Shown here: positions 31,840 through 42,867 of the stretch, one piece after another
How positions within the stretch are numbered: position 1 is the stretch's first letter
Layout of the letters: each line of letters begins with the position of its first letter
Assembly (NCBI RefSeq): GCF_012910805.1
Contig: NZ_WTVK01000030.1
Span: 1 to 64,000, forward strand
DNA from: Aromatoleum evansii
Lineage (GTDB): Bacteria > Pseudomonadota > Gammaproteobacteria > Burkholderiales > Rhodocyclaceae
Direction of reading: 5' to 3'
DNA: 64,000 nt
Made by a program: the position numbers and the translations under genes
The notes under the pieces: generated by a model
The model's input: the letters and a program-made list of their open reading frames with translations, nothing else
Database searches by the model: none
What the model was told of the DNA's origin: nothing

Positions 31840-34260
31840 TCAGTGTGCGCGGACGGTCTTGCCGCTCGCGCTGCCCTCGGCGGAGTCCGCCGGCGGCGTC
31901 TCCTCGACCACGGCCTCGGGCAGGGGCTGAGGCGTGCGCTCGAGGGCATGCTCGAGCACCTGGTCGATCCAGCGCACGGGGATCACCTCGAGCGCGTTCT
32001 TGATGTTCTCGGGAATTTCCACGAGATCCTTCACGTTCTCTTCAGGGATCAGCGCCACGCGGATTCCGCCGCGCACCGCTGCGAGCAACTTCTCCTTGAG
32101 ACCGCCGATCGGCAGCACTTCGCCGCGGAGCGTGATTTCCCCGGTCATCGCAACGTCGCAACGCACCGGAATGCCCGAGAGCACCGACACCAGCGCGGAG
32201 CAGATCGCGATGCCCGCCGACGGACCGTCCTTCGGAATCGCGCCTTCCGGCAGGTGGATGTGGATGTCGCTCTTCTGGTAGAAGTCTTCCTGGATGCCCA
32301 GCGAGCGCGAACGCTTGCGCACCACCGACAGCGCCGCCTGGATCGACTCCTGCATCACCTCGCCGAGCTTGCCGGTCGTCATGACCTTGCCCTTGCCCGG
32401 CAGCGCGACTGCTTCCACGGTCAGCAGCTCGCCGCCGACCTCGGTCCAGGCTAGGCCCGTCACCTGGCCGATCTGGTTTTCCTTCTCGGCCATGCCGAAG
32501 GAGTACTTGCGCACGCCCAGGTACTTGTCGAGATTCTTCGCGTTGACGACCACCTTGCTGGTGCGCTTCTTCAGCACCAGCGACTTCACCACCTTGCGGC
32601 AGATCTTGGAGATCTCGCGCTCCATGCTGCGCACGCCCGCCTCACGGGTGTAGTAGCGGCACACGTCGCGCAGCGCTTCCTCGGTCACCGACAGCTCGTC
32701 GCGCTTGAGGCCGTTGTTCTTCATCTGCTTGGGCAGCAGATAGCGCAGCGCGATGTTGACCTTCTCGTCTTCCGTGTAGCCGGACAGGCGGATCACCTCC
32801 ATCCGGTCGAGCAGCGCCGCCGGGATGTTGAGGGTGTTCGCCGTCGCCACGAACATCACGTCCGACAGGTCGAAATCGACCTCGATGTAGTGATCCTGGA
32901 AGGTGTGGTTCTGCTCGGGGTCGAGCACTTCGAGCAGTGCCGAGCTCGGATCGCCGCGGAAGTCCATGCCGAGCTTGTCCACCTCGTCGAGCAGGAACAG
33001 CGGGTTCTTCACCCCGACCTTGCTCATGTTCTGCAGGATCTTGCCCGGCATCGAGCCGATGTAGGTGCGACGGTGGCCACGGATCTCGGCCTCGTCACGC
33101 ACGCCGCCCAGCGCCATGCGGATGAACTTGCGGTTCGTCGACTTGGCGATCGACTGGCCGAGCGAGGTCTTGCCGACGCCCGGGGGGCCGACGAGGCACA
33201 GGATCGGCGCCTTGACCTTGTCGACCCGCTGCTGGACCGCAAGATATTCGAGGATGCGTTCCTTCACCCGCTCGAGACCGTAGTGATCCTTGTCGAGGAT
33301 CTTCTCCGCCTCGGCAAGGTCGCGGCTCACACGCGACTTCTTCTTCCATGGCAGGCCGACCAGCGTGTCGATGTAGTTGCGCACGACGGTCGCTTCGGCC
33401 GACATCGGGGACATCAGGCGCAGCTTCTTGAACTCCGCCTGCGCCTTCGCGAGCGCCTCCTTGGGCATGCCCGCGGCCTTGATCTTCTTGTCCATCTCCT
33501 CGAGGTCGGCACCCTCCTCGCCTTCCCCGAGTTCCTTCTGGATCGCCTTGACCTGTTCGTTCAGGTAGTACTCGCGCTGGCTCTTCTCCATCTGGCGCTT
33601 GACGCGGCCACGGATGCGCTTTTCGACCTGCAGGATGTCGAGCTCGGTCTCGAGCTGGGACAGCAGGCGCTCCAGGCGATCGCCGGTGTCGGCCATCTCC
33701 AGCACTTCCTGCTTCTGCTCGAGCTTGAGCGGCAGGTGGGCGGCGATGGTATCCGCGAGCCGGCCGGCATCATCGATCCCGGACAGGGACGCAAGGATCT
33801 CCGGCGGGATCTTCTTGTTCAGCTTAACGTACTGGTCGAACTGGGCGATGATCGCGCGGCGCATCGCTTCGAGTTCGTTGTTGTCGGTCTCGGGCACCGG
33901 CACCGGGGTGACCTTGGCCACGAACACGCTGCGCAGGTCCTCGACCGAATCGACACGCGCCCGCTGCACGCCTTCGACCAGCACCTTGATGGTGCCGTCG
34001 GGCAGCTTGAGCATCTGCAGGATGTTGGCGATGCAGCCGATCTCGTAGAGGTCTTCGGCCGACGGCTCGTCCTTGGCGGCGGATTTCTGCGCCACCAGGA
34101 GGATGCCCTTGCCCGCCTCCATGGCGTTCTCGAGTGCCTTGATGGACTTGGGGCGACCCACGAAGAGCGGAATCACCATGTGCGGGAACACCACTACGTC
34201 GCGCAGCGGCAGCAGCGGCAGTTCCATTTGCTCGTGGGGGAGGTCAAGCGGGCCTGACAT
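31840..34260 (-). CDS. lon: ATP-dependent Lon protease
   Basis: The 806-residue LonA protease degrades misfolded and regulatory proteins in the cytoplasm. The N-terminal substrate domain starts [19 protein letters not shown]; the AAA+ module has [12 protein letters not shown] and [10 protein letters not shown]; the protease domain has the catalytic Ser in [11 protein letters not shown] and Lys in [11 protein letters not shown] chose the ATG at 34260, preceded by GAGGT; an upstream GTG in frame overlaps the promoter. The C-terminus extends about 25 residues beyond E. coli Lon. It follows clpX and has its own sigma-32 promoter. Confidence 0.96.
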   Translation of the reverse strand: MSGPLDLPHEQMELPLLPLRDVVVFPHMVIPLFVGRPKSIKALENAMEAGKGILLVAQKSAAKDEPSAEDLYEIGCIANILQMLKLPDGTIKVLVEGVQRARVDSVEDLRSVFVAKVTPVPVPETDNNELEAMRRAIIAQFDQYVKLNKKIPPEILASLSGIDDAGRLADTIAAHLPLKLEQKQEVLEMADTGDRLERLLSQLETELDILQVEKRIRGRVKRQMEKSQREYYLNEQVKAIQKELGEGEEGADLEEMDKKIKAAGMPKEALAKAQAEFKKLRLMSPMSAEATVVRNYIDTLVGLPWKKKSRVSRDLAEAEKILDKDHYGLERVKERILEYLAVQQRVDKVKAPILCLVGPPGVGKTSLGQSIAKSTNRKFIRMALGGVRDEAEIRGHRRTYIGSMPGKILQNMSKVGVKNPLFLLDEVDKLGMDFRGDPSSALLEVLDPEQNHTFQDHYIEVDFDLSDVMFVATANTLNIPAALLDRMEVIRLSGYTEDEKVNIALRYLLPKQMKNNGLKRDELSVTEEALRDVCRYYTREAGVRSMEREISKICRKVVKSLVLKKRTSKVVVNAKNLDKYLGVRKYSFGMAEKENQIGQVTGLAWTEVGGELLTVEAVALPGKGKVMTTGKLGEVMQESIQAALSVVRKRSRSLGIQEDFYQKSDIHIHLPEGAIPKDGPSAGIAICSALVSVLSGIPVRCDVAMTGEITLRGEVLPIGGLKEKLLAAVRGGIRVALIPEENVKDLVEIPENIKNALEVIPVRWIDQVLEHALERTPQPLPEAVVEETPPADSAEGSASGKTVRAH

Positions 34261-34294
34261 GATTGTTTTTACCTCGAAAGGATTGGTCAGGCCC

Positions 34295-34323
34295 ACATGG
34301 GGGCCCGACCATGAAATATCAAG
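34295..34323 (-). promoter_or_regulatory. Sigma-32 heat-shock promoter of lon
   Basis: On the minus strand CTTGATA (34317-34323) is followed after 14 bases by CCCCATGT (34295-34302). The sigma-32 consensus is CTTGAAA-N11-16-CCCCATNT, so there is a single mismatch. Transcription would start about 25-30 bases before the lon ATG. Confidence 0.75.
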
Positions 34324-34347
34324 CGGCGCCTAGAACCGATTTCGGTT

Positions 34348-35616
<1,269 letters not shown>

Positions 35617-35633
35617 GGTCTTCCTCTCGTATG

Positions 35634-36272
35634 TCAGGCTTCGGAGCGGGTCGTCAGGACCTTGTCCACGATGCCGTACTCCATTGCATCCTTGGCCGAC
35701 ATGAAGTTGTCGCGATCCGTGTCCTTCTCGATCCGCTCGATGGCCTGCCCGGTGTGCTTCGCGAGCATTTCGTTGAGTCGAGCCCGGATGTTGAGGATCT
35801 CGCGGGCATGGATCTCGATGTCAGACGCCTGGCCCTGGAAACCACCCAGCGGCTGGTGAATCATGACGCGGGAGTTGGGCAGGCAGAAGCGCTTGCCCTT
35901 CGCGCCGGCGGCGAGCAGGAAGGAACCCATGCTCGCGGCCTGCCCGATGCACAGCGTGCTGACGTCGGGTTTGATGAACTGCATGGTGTCGTAGATCGCC
36001 ATCCCCGCCGACACCGAACCCCCGGGGGAGTTGATGTAGAAGAAGATGTCCTTGTCCGGGTTCTCGGACTCAAGGAAGAGCAATTGCGCCACGATCAGGT
36101 TGGCGGTGACGTCGTTCACCGGACCGACCAGAAACACCACGCGCTCCTTCAGGAGGCGTGAATAGATGTCGTAGGCGCGTTCGCCCCGACCGCTCTGTTC
36201 AACCACCATCGGAACCAGGCCGAGGCCGACCGGATCCCAGCTGCTGCCCGAATGTGGCGCCATGTTGCTCAT
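35634..36272 (-). CDS. clpP: ClpP, proteolytic subunit
   Basis: The 212-residue serine protease forms the ClpXP/ClpAP barrel. The catalytic Ser114 is in GQAASMGSF, His139 in [10 protein letters not shown], and the Asp lies in EKDTDRDNF. The first residues up to about 14 are a propeptide-like segment. It lies 19 bases after tig and 17 before clpX, the standard order. Confidence 0.97.
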   Translation of the reverse strand: MSNMAPHSGSSWDPVGLGLVPMVVEQSGRGERAYDIYSRLLKERVVFLVGPVNDVTANLIVAQLLFLESENPDKDIFFYINSPGGSVSAGMAIYDTMQFIKPDVSTLCIGQAASMGSFLLAAGAKGKRFCLPNSRVMIHQPLGGFQGQASDIEIHAREILNIRARLNEMLAKHTGQAIERIEKDTDRDNFMSAKDAMEYGIVDKVLTTRSEA

Positions 36273-36291
36273 TCCTTGGACCTTTGCGGCA

Positions 36292-37599
36292 TCAGGCCGC
36301 GTTGTTACCCATCAGTTCGTCGAACGAAACCGCGTTATCACTGGTCTGGGCCTGCGAGCTGACCCACTCGACCACGTTGTCCTCGATCACGACGGCCTCG
36401 GCCTGCGCGAGGCGCTCCGGCTGCGCGTAATACCAGCGTACCAGTTCCGACGGATCTTCGTAGCTCTGGGCCATCTCCTCGACCAGTGCGCGCACCTGCT
36501 CCGGCTTGGCGTAGAGTTCCTTCGCCTTCACGAGTTCAGCCATGATCAGGCCCAGTTTGACGCGGCGCACGGCCTGATCGGCAAACCAGGCGGGCTCGAC
36601 CGGGATGTCCTTGGTCTTCATGCCGCGCATCTCGAGGTCACGCTTGGCGTTCTCGGCCAGCTGACGGCTCTCGGCGTCGATCAGCGCCTTCGGCACTTCG
36701 ATCGGGTTGGCCGCCAGCAGCGCGTCCATGACCTGTTCCTTGATCTTGGCCTGGATGCGGCGCTTCACTTCGCGCTCGAGGTTGGCGCGCACTTCGTCGC
36801 GCAGCTTGGCGACGTCGCCGTCGGCAACGCCCAGCGCACGGGCGAGGTCGGCATCGACCTCCGGCAGCACGGCTGCTTCGACGCGCTTCACGGTGACTTC
36901 GAACTGGACCGTCTGGCCGGCGAGGTTAGCCGCGTGGTAATCCTCGGGGAAGGTCATGTCGAAAGTCTTGCTTTCGCCAGCAGCAAGACCGGTCACGGCC
37001 GTCTCGAAATCCTTGAGCATCGAGCCCGCGCCGATGACGAAGGGGAAGTCCTGCGCCTGGCCGCCGTCGAACAGCTCGCCGTCCTTGCGGCCGGCGAAGT
37101 CGATCACGACGCGGTCGCCGTCAGCGGCGGCGCGCTCGGCGGTCTCGAAACGGGTGCGCTGCTTGCGCAGCACTTCGATGGTCTTGTCGACTTCGGCATC
37201 GCCGACCGACAGCACCGGACGCTCGATCTTGCTCTGCGACAGGTCGCCCAGCTCCACCTGCGGATAGACTTCGAACACGGCGCTGAACGACAGCGTGCCC
37301 TCGGCCGCGGCGTCCTTCGGCTCGATGCGGGGGTAGCCGGCGACGCGCAGGTTCTGTTCGCGCACGGAGTCGCCGAACGCCTTTTCGACCGCAGCACCGA
37401 TCGCCTCCGAGCGCGCCTGCGACTCGTAGGTCTGGGCGACGATCTTGAGCGGCACCTTGCCAGGCCGGAAACCCGGCATCTTCACGGTACGCGCCATGCG
37501 CTTGAGGCGAGCGTCGACTTCCTTGTCGATCTCGGCCATGGACACGGACATGTCGATGCGGCGCTCCAGCGCGCCCAGCGTTTCCTGGTTGGTCTGCAT
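36292..37599 (-). CDS. tig: Trigger factor
   Basis: This 435-residue ribosome-bound chaperone meets nascent chains at the exit tunnel. The ribosome signature is [14 protein letters not shown] near residue 40; the FKBP-like prolyl isomerase domain covers about 155-245 ([23 protein letters not shown]-like [10 protein letters not shown]); the rest is the helical chaperone domain. It is the first gene of the tig-clpP-clpX row. Confidence 0.97.
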   Translation of the reverse strand: MQTNQETLGALERRIDMSVSMAEIDKEVDARLKRMARTVKMPGFRPGKVPLKIVAQTYESQARSEAIGAAVEKAFGDSVREQNLRVAGYPRIEPKDAAAEGTLSFSAVFEVYPQVELGDLSQSKIERPVLSVGDAEVDKTIEVLRKQRTRFETAERAAADGDRVVIDFAGRKDGELFDGGQAQDFPFVIGAGSMLKDFETAVTGLAAGESKTFDMTFPEDYHAANLAGQTVQFEVTVKRVEAAVLPEVDADLARALGVADGDVAKLRDEVRANLEREVKRRIQAKIKEQVMDALLAANPIEVPKALIDAESRQLAENAKRDLEMRGMKTKDIPVEPAWFADQAVRRVKLGLIMAELVKAKELYAKPEQVRALVEEMAQSYEDPSELVRWYYAQPERLAQAEAVVIEDNVVEWVSSQAQTSDNAVSFDELMGNNAA

Positions 37600-37870
37600 T
37601 AAGTAACGATCCCTGACAAGTCAAAGTTTGCTCACGGAGCACCCGCCGGATCCCGGCGAGGCCTGCCCGACCGAAACGGGCGAACGGAGCGCGTAAAAAG
37701 TAGGTTTTCGATTCTAGCACAGCAGGAGCCCCTTCCTTCCAGAGTCCTTAAGGCCGCAAAATGAAGCCTGAGAACTTGCGCATGGAATGAGAAAAACCAC
37801 GGAACTTGGGCCGGCGAGCGCCCTCTGACGGGTGTCGGCGAACGGCTTGACCCAGACAGGAGGAATCCAG
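37600..37870. other. Divergent intergenic region tig / prkA
   Basis: This gap of 271 bases holds the extended -10 box of tig (37709-37718) and, on the other side, AGGAGGAATCC in front of prkA. No gene is seen. A GG-N10-GC spacing in TTGGGCCGGCGAGCGC near 37808 could be read as a -12/-24 element for prkA but is likely chance in this GC-rich sequence. Confidence 0.45.
37709..37718 (-). promoter_or_regulatory. -10 box of tig (TGC-TAGAAT)
   Basis: The minus strand reads TGTGCTAGAATCG, an extended -10 element. No clear -35 is present. The same ten bases GCTAGAATCG occur before nnr, the HD-GYP gene and aceK. Confidence 0.5.
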
Positions 37871-39793
37871 ATGACGATCTTCAATGCCTATCAGGCCCGC
37901 TTCGAGGCGGCCCGCGAAGAGGAGATGTCCATCCAGGAGTACCTGGAGTTGTGCCGGTCGGATCGTTCGGCCTATGCAACCGCCGCCGAACGGATGCTGA
38001 TGGCGATCGGCGAGCCGGAACTGGTCGACACCCGCCTGGATCCCCGCCTGTCGCGCATCTTCTCGAACAAGGTGCTCAAGATCTACCCGGCCTTCCGCGA
38101 CTTCTACGGCATGGAGGAGGTCATCGAGCACATCGTCTCGTATTTCCGCCATGCAGCGCAGGGCCTGGAGGAGAAGAAGCAGATCCTCTACCTCCTCGGC
38201 CCGGTCGGCGGCGGCAAGTCGTCGCTGGCGGAGAAGCTGAAATCGCTGATCGAGAAGGTACCCTTCTACGCGATCAAGGGGTCGCCGGTGCATGAGTCGC
38301 CGCTGGGTCTGTTCGATCTGAACGAGGACGGCCGCCTGCTCGAGGATGATTTCGGCATCCCGAAACGCTACCTCAACACGATCATGAGCCCGTGGGCGGT
38401 CAAGCGGCTGCACGAGTTCGGCGGCGACATCACGAAGTTCCGCGTCGTCAAGCTGCGCCCGTCGGTGCTGAAGCAGACGGCGGTCGCCAAGACCGAGCCG
38501 GGCGACGAGAACAACCAGGACATCTCCTCGCTGGTCGGCAAGATCGACATCCGCAAGCTCGAGCAGTACTCGCAGGACGATCCGGACGCCTACAGCTATT
38601 CGGGTGGCCTGTGCCTCGCGAACCGCGGCCTGCTGGAATTCGTGGAGATGTTCAAGGCGCCGATCAAGGTGCTGCACCCGCTGCTGACTGCGACGCAGGA
38701 AGGCAACTACAAGGGCACCGAGGGTTTCGGCGCGATCCCGTTCGACGGCATCGTGATGGCGCACTCGAACGAGTCCGAGTGGGTCGCTTTCAAGAACAAC
38801 CGCAACAACGAGGCCTTCCTCGACCGCATCTACACGGTGAAGGTGCCGTACTGCCTGCGCGTGTCCGACGAGGTGCATATCTACGAGAAGTTGCTCGTCG
38901 AGAGCTCGCTGGCGGACGCGCCGTGCGCGCCCGACACGCTGCGCATGATGGCGCAGTTCGCCGTGCTGTCGCGCCTGAAGGAGCCGGAGAACTCGAGCAT
39001 CTACTCGAAGATGCGCATCTATGACGGCGAGAACCTCAAGGACACCGACCCGAAGGCGAAGAGCTTCCAGGAGTATCGCGACTACGCCGGTGTCGATGAG
39101 GGCATGACGGGGCTGTCGACACGCTTCGCCTTCAAGGCGCTGTCCAAGGTGTTCAACTTCGACCACCGCGAGGTGGCGGCGAACCCGGTGCATCTGATGT
39201 ACGTGCTCGAGCAGCAGATCGAGCAGGAACAGTACGCGCCGGAAGTCGAGGCGCGCTACATGGGCTACATCAAGGAGTTCCTCGCGCCCCGCTACGCCGA
39301 GTTCATCGGCAAGGAGATCCAGACGGCCTACCTGGAAAGCTACTCCGAGTACGGACAGAACATCTTCGACCGTTACGTGACCTACGCCGACTTCTGGATC
39401 CAGGACCAGGAGTTCCGCGATCCGAACACCGGCGAGATCCTCGACCGCTCGGCGCTCAACGACGAACTCGAGAAGATCGAGAAGCCTGCCGGCATCAGCA
39501 ACCCGAAGGACTTCCGCAACGAGGTGGTGAACTTCGTGCTGCGCGCAAGGGCGAAACACGACGGCAAGAACCCGAGCTGGACGAGCTACGAAAAGCTGCG
39601 CGGCGTGATCGAGAAGAAGATGTTCTCGAACACCGAGGAGCTGCTGCCGGTGATCAGCTTCAACGCGAAGGCGAGCGCCGACGAGCAGAAGAAGCACCAG
39701 GACTTCGTCGATCGCATGATCGATAAGGGATACACCGAGAAGCAGGTACGGCTGCTCTGCGAGTGGTATCTGCGGGTCCGCAAGTCGTCGTGA
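37871..39793 (+). CDS. prkA: PrkA/YeaG-type serine protein kinase
   Basis: The 640-residue protein has an N-terminal AAA+ domain (Walker A GPVGGGKSSLAEKL around residue 105) and a C-terminal kinase-like domain. ILYLLGPVGGGKSS and HSNESEWVAFKNNRNNEAFLDRI are typical of the family. In E. coli YeaG acts in adaptation to nitrogen starvation and stationary phase. I chose ATG 37871 with AGGAGG in front. It is the first gene of prkA-yeaH-spoVR, a conserved trio found together in many proteobacteria. Confidence 0.93.
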   Translation: MTIFNAYQARFEAAREEEMSIQEYLELCRSDRSAYATAAERMLMAIGEPELVDTRLDPRLSRIFSNKVLKIYPAFRDFYGMEEVIEHIVSYFRHAAQGLEEKKQILYLLGPVGGGKSSLAEKLKSLIEKVPFYAIKGSPVHESPLGLFDLNEDGRLLEDDFGIPKRYLNTIMSPWAVKRLHEFGGDITKFRVVKLRPSVLKQTAVAKTEPGDENNQDISSLVGKIDIRKLEQYSQDDPDAYSYSGGLCLANRGLLEFVEMFKAPIKVLHPLLTATQEGNYKGTEGFGAIPFDGIVMAHSNESEWVAFKNNRNNEAFLDRIYTVKVPYCLRVSDEVHIYEKLLVESSLADAPCAPDTLRMMAQFAVLSRLKEPENSSIYSKMRIYDGENLKDTDPKAKSFQEYRDYAGVDEGMTGLSTRFAFKALSKVFNFDHREVAANPVHLMYVLEQQIEQEQYAPEVEARYMGYIKEFLAPRYAEFIGKEIQTAYLESYSEYGQNIFDRYVTYADFWIQDQEFRDPNTGEILDRSALNDELEKIEKPAGISNPKDFRNEVVNFVLRARAKHDGKNPSWTSYEKLRGVIEKKMFSNTEELLPVISFNAKASADEQKKHQDFVDRMIDKGYTEKQVRLLCEWYLRVRKSS

Positions 39794-39853
39794 CGGATGC
39801 GCCGTCCGGACGACATGTCCGGGCGGCGCTGCGCATCCCTGCCGGAGACATAC

Positions 39854-41122
39854 ATGACGCGCATCATCGATCGACGGTTCGACAGCAAGAAGAAAAGCGC
39901 GGTCAATCGCCAGCGCTTCATGCGCCGCTTCAAGCAGCAGATTCGCCGCGCGGTGAACGACGCGATCCAGGATCGCTCGATCCGCGACCTCGACAACGGC
40001 GAGCAGATCACGATCCCGTCCAAGGACCTGAGCGAGCCGCAGTTCCAGCACGGCCGCGGCGGCATCTGGGAACAGGTCTTTTCGGGCAACGACCAGTTCG
40101 CCAGCGGCGACCTGATCAACCGCCCCCCATCCGGCGGTGGCGGAGGACGAGGCCAGGGCAAGGCGAGCAACGAGGGTGAAGGCGAAGACGATTTCGTGTT
40201 CCACCTGTCGCGCGAGGAATTTCTCGACATTTTCTTCGACGACCTTGCCCTGCCCAACCTGGTCCGCACCCAGCTCGCGCGCATCTCGGACTACAAGACC
40301 CAGCGCGCCGGCTTCACGTCGGACGGCTCGCCGATGAACATCAACATCGTGCGCTCGATGCGCGGCGCCCTGGGGCGCCGGCTGGCGCTCGGCTCGCCGT
40401 TTTCCGCGCGGCTGCGCGAGCTGCAGAAGGAACTGGACAGGGTCATCGAGGAGTCGGGCGAGGACTGCGAGGAAGCGCTGAACCTCAAGGACGAGATCGG
40501 GCGCCTGCGCGCGAAGATCGAGGCAATCCCCTTCATCGACAGCTTCGACCTGCGCTACAACAACCGCATCCGCGTGCCGAAGCCGACGACGCAGGCGGTG
40601 ATGTTCTGCGTGATGGACGTCTCCGGCTCGATGGACGAGGAGAAGAAGGCCACGGCGAAGCGCTTCTTCATGCTGCTGTACCTATTCCTCACACGCACCT
40701 ACGAACAGATCGAAGTCGTCTTCATCCGTCACCACACGGTAGCGAAGGAAGTGGACGAGGACGAGTTCTTCCATTCGCGCGAGTCCGGCGGGACGGTGGT
40801 TTCGAGCGCATTGAAGCTGATGCACGAGGTGATTGCCGAACGCTACGCGCATGGCACATGGAACATCTACGGCGCGCAGGCCTCGGACGGCGACAACTGG
40901 GACAACGACTCCCCGATCTGTCGCGAACTGCTGGGCTCGCAGATCCTGCCGTGGTGCCAGTACTTCGCGTACATCGAGATCACCCCCGGCGAACCGCAGA
41001 ACCTGTGGCGGGAATATGAGAAGCTGTCGGGCGAGCACAAGAACTTCGCCCTGCAGCGCATCGAGGAACCGGCCGACATCTATCCGGTGTTTCGCGAACT
41101 CTTCAAGAAGAATTTCGTATGA
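39854..41122 (+). CDS. yeaH: UPF0229 (YeaH) family protein
   Basis: The 422-residue protein has a Gly-rich linker (about 95-120) and a VWA-like domain with the metal site in VMDVSGSMDEEKKA near residue 255, followed by RRHHTVAKE-like FIRHHTVAKEVDEDEFFH. It is thought to work with the PrkA kinase, possibly as a target or partner, in stress adaptation; the biochemical role is unknown. It lies between prkA (60 bases) and spoVR (ATGA overlap). Confidence 0.92.
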   Translation: MTRIIDRRFDSKKKSAVNRQRFMRRFKQQIRRAVNDAIQDRSIRDLDNGEQITIPSKDLSEPQFQHGRGGIWEQVFSGNDQFASGDLINRPPSGGGGGRGQGKASNEGEGEDDFVFHLSREEFLDIFFDDLALPNLVRTQLARISDYKTQRAGFTSDGSPMNINIVRSMRGALGRRLALGSPFSARLRELQKELDRVIEESGEDCEEALNLKDEIGRLRAKIEAIPFIDSFDLRYNNRIRVPKPTTQAVMFCVMDVSGSMDEEKKATAKRFFMLLYLFLTRTYEQIEVVFIRHHTVAKEVDEDEFFHSRESGGTVVSSALKLMHEVIAERYAHGTWNIYGAQASDGDNWDNDSPICRELLGSQILPWCQYFAYIEITPGEPQNLWREYEKLSGEHKNFALQRIEEPADIYPVFRELFKKNFV

Positions 41123-42657
41123 AGCGCGCCACCTCAAAGAAGGTCAAGCAGCTGCCGGCGACGTCCGAGTGGACGTTCGAGGCCATCGACGCCTACCACA
41201 CCGAGATCGCGCGCGTGGCGGCGAATTTCGACCTGGACACCTATCCGGCACAGATCGAGCTGATCACCTCGGAACAGATGATGGACGCCTACGCCTCGGT
41301 GGGCATGCCGGTGAACTACCACCACTGGTCCTTCGGCAAGCATTTCCTGTCGACGGAAAAGAGTTACCGGCGCGGCCAGATGGGGCTCGCCTACGAGATC
41401 GTCATCAACTCGAACCCCTGCATCGCGTACCTGATGGAGGAGAACACGCTGACGATGCAGGCGCTGGTGATCGCGCATGCGGCCTACGGGCACAACAGCT
41501 TCTTCAAGGGCAACTACCTCTTCCGCACCTGGACGAACGCGGACGCAATCATCGATTATCTGGTGTTCGCGCGGAACTACATCGCGCAGTGCGAGGAGCG
41601 CTACGGCGAGGAGGAGGTCGAGTTGCTGCTCGACTCCTGTCACGCGCTGATGAACCTGGGCGTGGATCGCTACAAGCGCCCCCCGAAGCTGTCGCTGGCA
41701 AAAGAGAAGCTGCGCCAGGCCGAGCGCACGGAGTACCTGCAAAGCCAGGTCAACGAGTTGTGGCGGACGCTGCCGGCCCACGACGCCAAGCCGGGAAAGA
41801 TCGCCGCTCCCCGCTTTCCGCCCGAGCCCGAGGAGAACCTGCTTTACTTCGTCGAGAAGCACGCGCCGCTGCTGGAACCCTGGCAGCGCGAAGTCGTGCG
41901 CATCGTGCGCAAGATCGCGCAGTACTTCTTCCCGCAACGCCAGACCCAGGTCATGAACGAGGGCTGGGCGTGCTTCTGGCACTACACCCTGATCAACAAG
42001 CTGTACGACGAGGGCCTGCTGGCGGACAGCTTCATGCTGGAGTTCCTGCAGTCGCATACCAACGTGGTGTACCAACCTTCGTACAACGATCGCTGGTATA
42101 GCGGCATCAACCCCTATGCGCTGGGATTTGCGATGTGGCAGGACATCAAGCGCATCTGCGATGACCCGACGGAGGAAGATCGGGCCTGGTTTCCCGACAT
42201 CGCGGGCAGCGACTGGCGCGAGACCTTCGATTTCGCGATGAAGAACTTCAAGGACGAGAGTTTCGTCGCTCAATACCTGTCGCCCAAGATCATGCGCGAT
42301 TTCCGCATGTTCGCGATCCTCGACGACGAACACGAGGCGAAGCTCAAGGTCTCGGCGATCCACGATGAGACGGGCTACCGCCGAGTGCGCGAGATCCTTT
42401 CCGACCAGTACAACCTGGGCAGCCGCGAGCCGAACATCCAGGTGTGGAACGTGGACCTGCGCGGCGACCGCTCGCTGACGCTGCGTCACCAGCAGTACCG
42501 CAAGCGCCCCCTGGGCGGGAACATCGACGAGGTGATGAAGCACATGGCGCGACTGTGGGGCTTCACGGTACGACTCGAGAGCCAGCATGAGGACGGAACG
42601 GTGGAGCTGGTGCAGGAGACGCGCCTCGAGAAGCGACGCGGGCAGGCCGAAAACTAG
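41119..42657 (+). CDS. spoVR: SpoVR (YcgB) family protein
   Basis: The 512-residue protein matches the SpoVR/YcgB family over its length: YHHWSFGKHFLSTEKSYRRG, INSNPCIAYLMEEN, NEGWACFWHYTLINKLYDEG and NPYALGFAMWQDIKRICDDP. Several His and Glu residues suggest metal binding, but the activity is not known. In Bacillus the homologue affects spore cortex; in proteobacteria it belongs to the PrkA stress group. Its start overlaps the yeaH stop, so it is translationally coupled. Confidence 0.93.
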   Translation: MKRATSKKVKQLPATSEWTFEAIDAYHTEIARVAANFDLDTYPAQIELITSEQMMDAYASVGMPVNYHHWSFGKHFLSTEKSYRRGQMGLAYEIVINSNPCIAYLMEENTLTMQALVIAHAAYGHNSFFKGNYLFRTWTNADAIIDYLVFARNYIAQCEERYGEEEVELLLDSCHALMNLGVDRYKRPPKLSLAKEKLRQAERTEYLQSQVNELWRTLPAHDAKPGKIAAPRFPPEPEENLLYFVEKHAPLLEPWQREVVRIVRKIAQYFFPQRQTQVMNEGWACFWHYTLINKLYDEGLLADSFMLEFLQSHTNVVYQPSYNDRWYSGINPYALGFAMWQDIKRICDDPTEEDRAWFPDIAGSDWRETFDFAMKNFKDESFVAQYLSPKIMRDFRMFAILDDEHEAKLKVSAIHDETGYRRVREILSDQYNLGSREPNIQVWNVDLRGDRSLTLRHQQYRKRPLGGNIDEVMKHMARLWGFTVRLESQHEDGTVELVQETRLEKRRGQAEN

Positions 42658-42830
42658 ACGAGCCTGCCCCGTGCAGGGCTCGGCGAGGCGCCCTTCCCTC
42701 ACGAGGAAGCGCGGGCATCGACGTCCGCATGCAGGGAGAACGCGATTGGCGGCTGCTTGCGCACGCGCTCCCATGACGCCTTTTTACCCGCCATTGCCGA
42801 TTGCACATTGACGTCATAAATCCGACTGGG

Positions 42831-42840
42831 GCTAGAATCG
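42831..42840 (+). promoter_or_regulatory. -10 box upstream of nnr
   Basis: GCTAGAATCG with TTGACG 19 bases before the hexamer TAGAAT. It lies about 30 bases before the nnr ATG. The rest of 42658-42867 shows no gene. Confidence 0.45.
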
Positions 42841-42867
42841 GGCATTTCCCTTCCCGTCGGAGGCTCC

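Noticed and set aside
37790-37830. A -24/-12-like spacing before prkA
   Set aside because: GG-N10-GC occurs in TTGGGCCGGCGAGCGC, but neither core fits TGGCAC or TTGC, and such spacing is frequent by chance in GC-rich DNA.
37748-40204. An 818-codon minus-strand frame opposite prkA and yeaH
   Set aside because: It is antisense to two genes of known families and has no recognisable motif or ribosome site.
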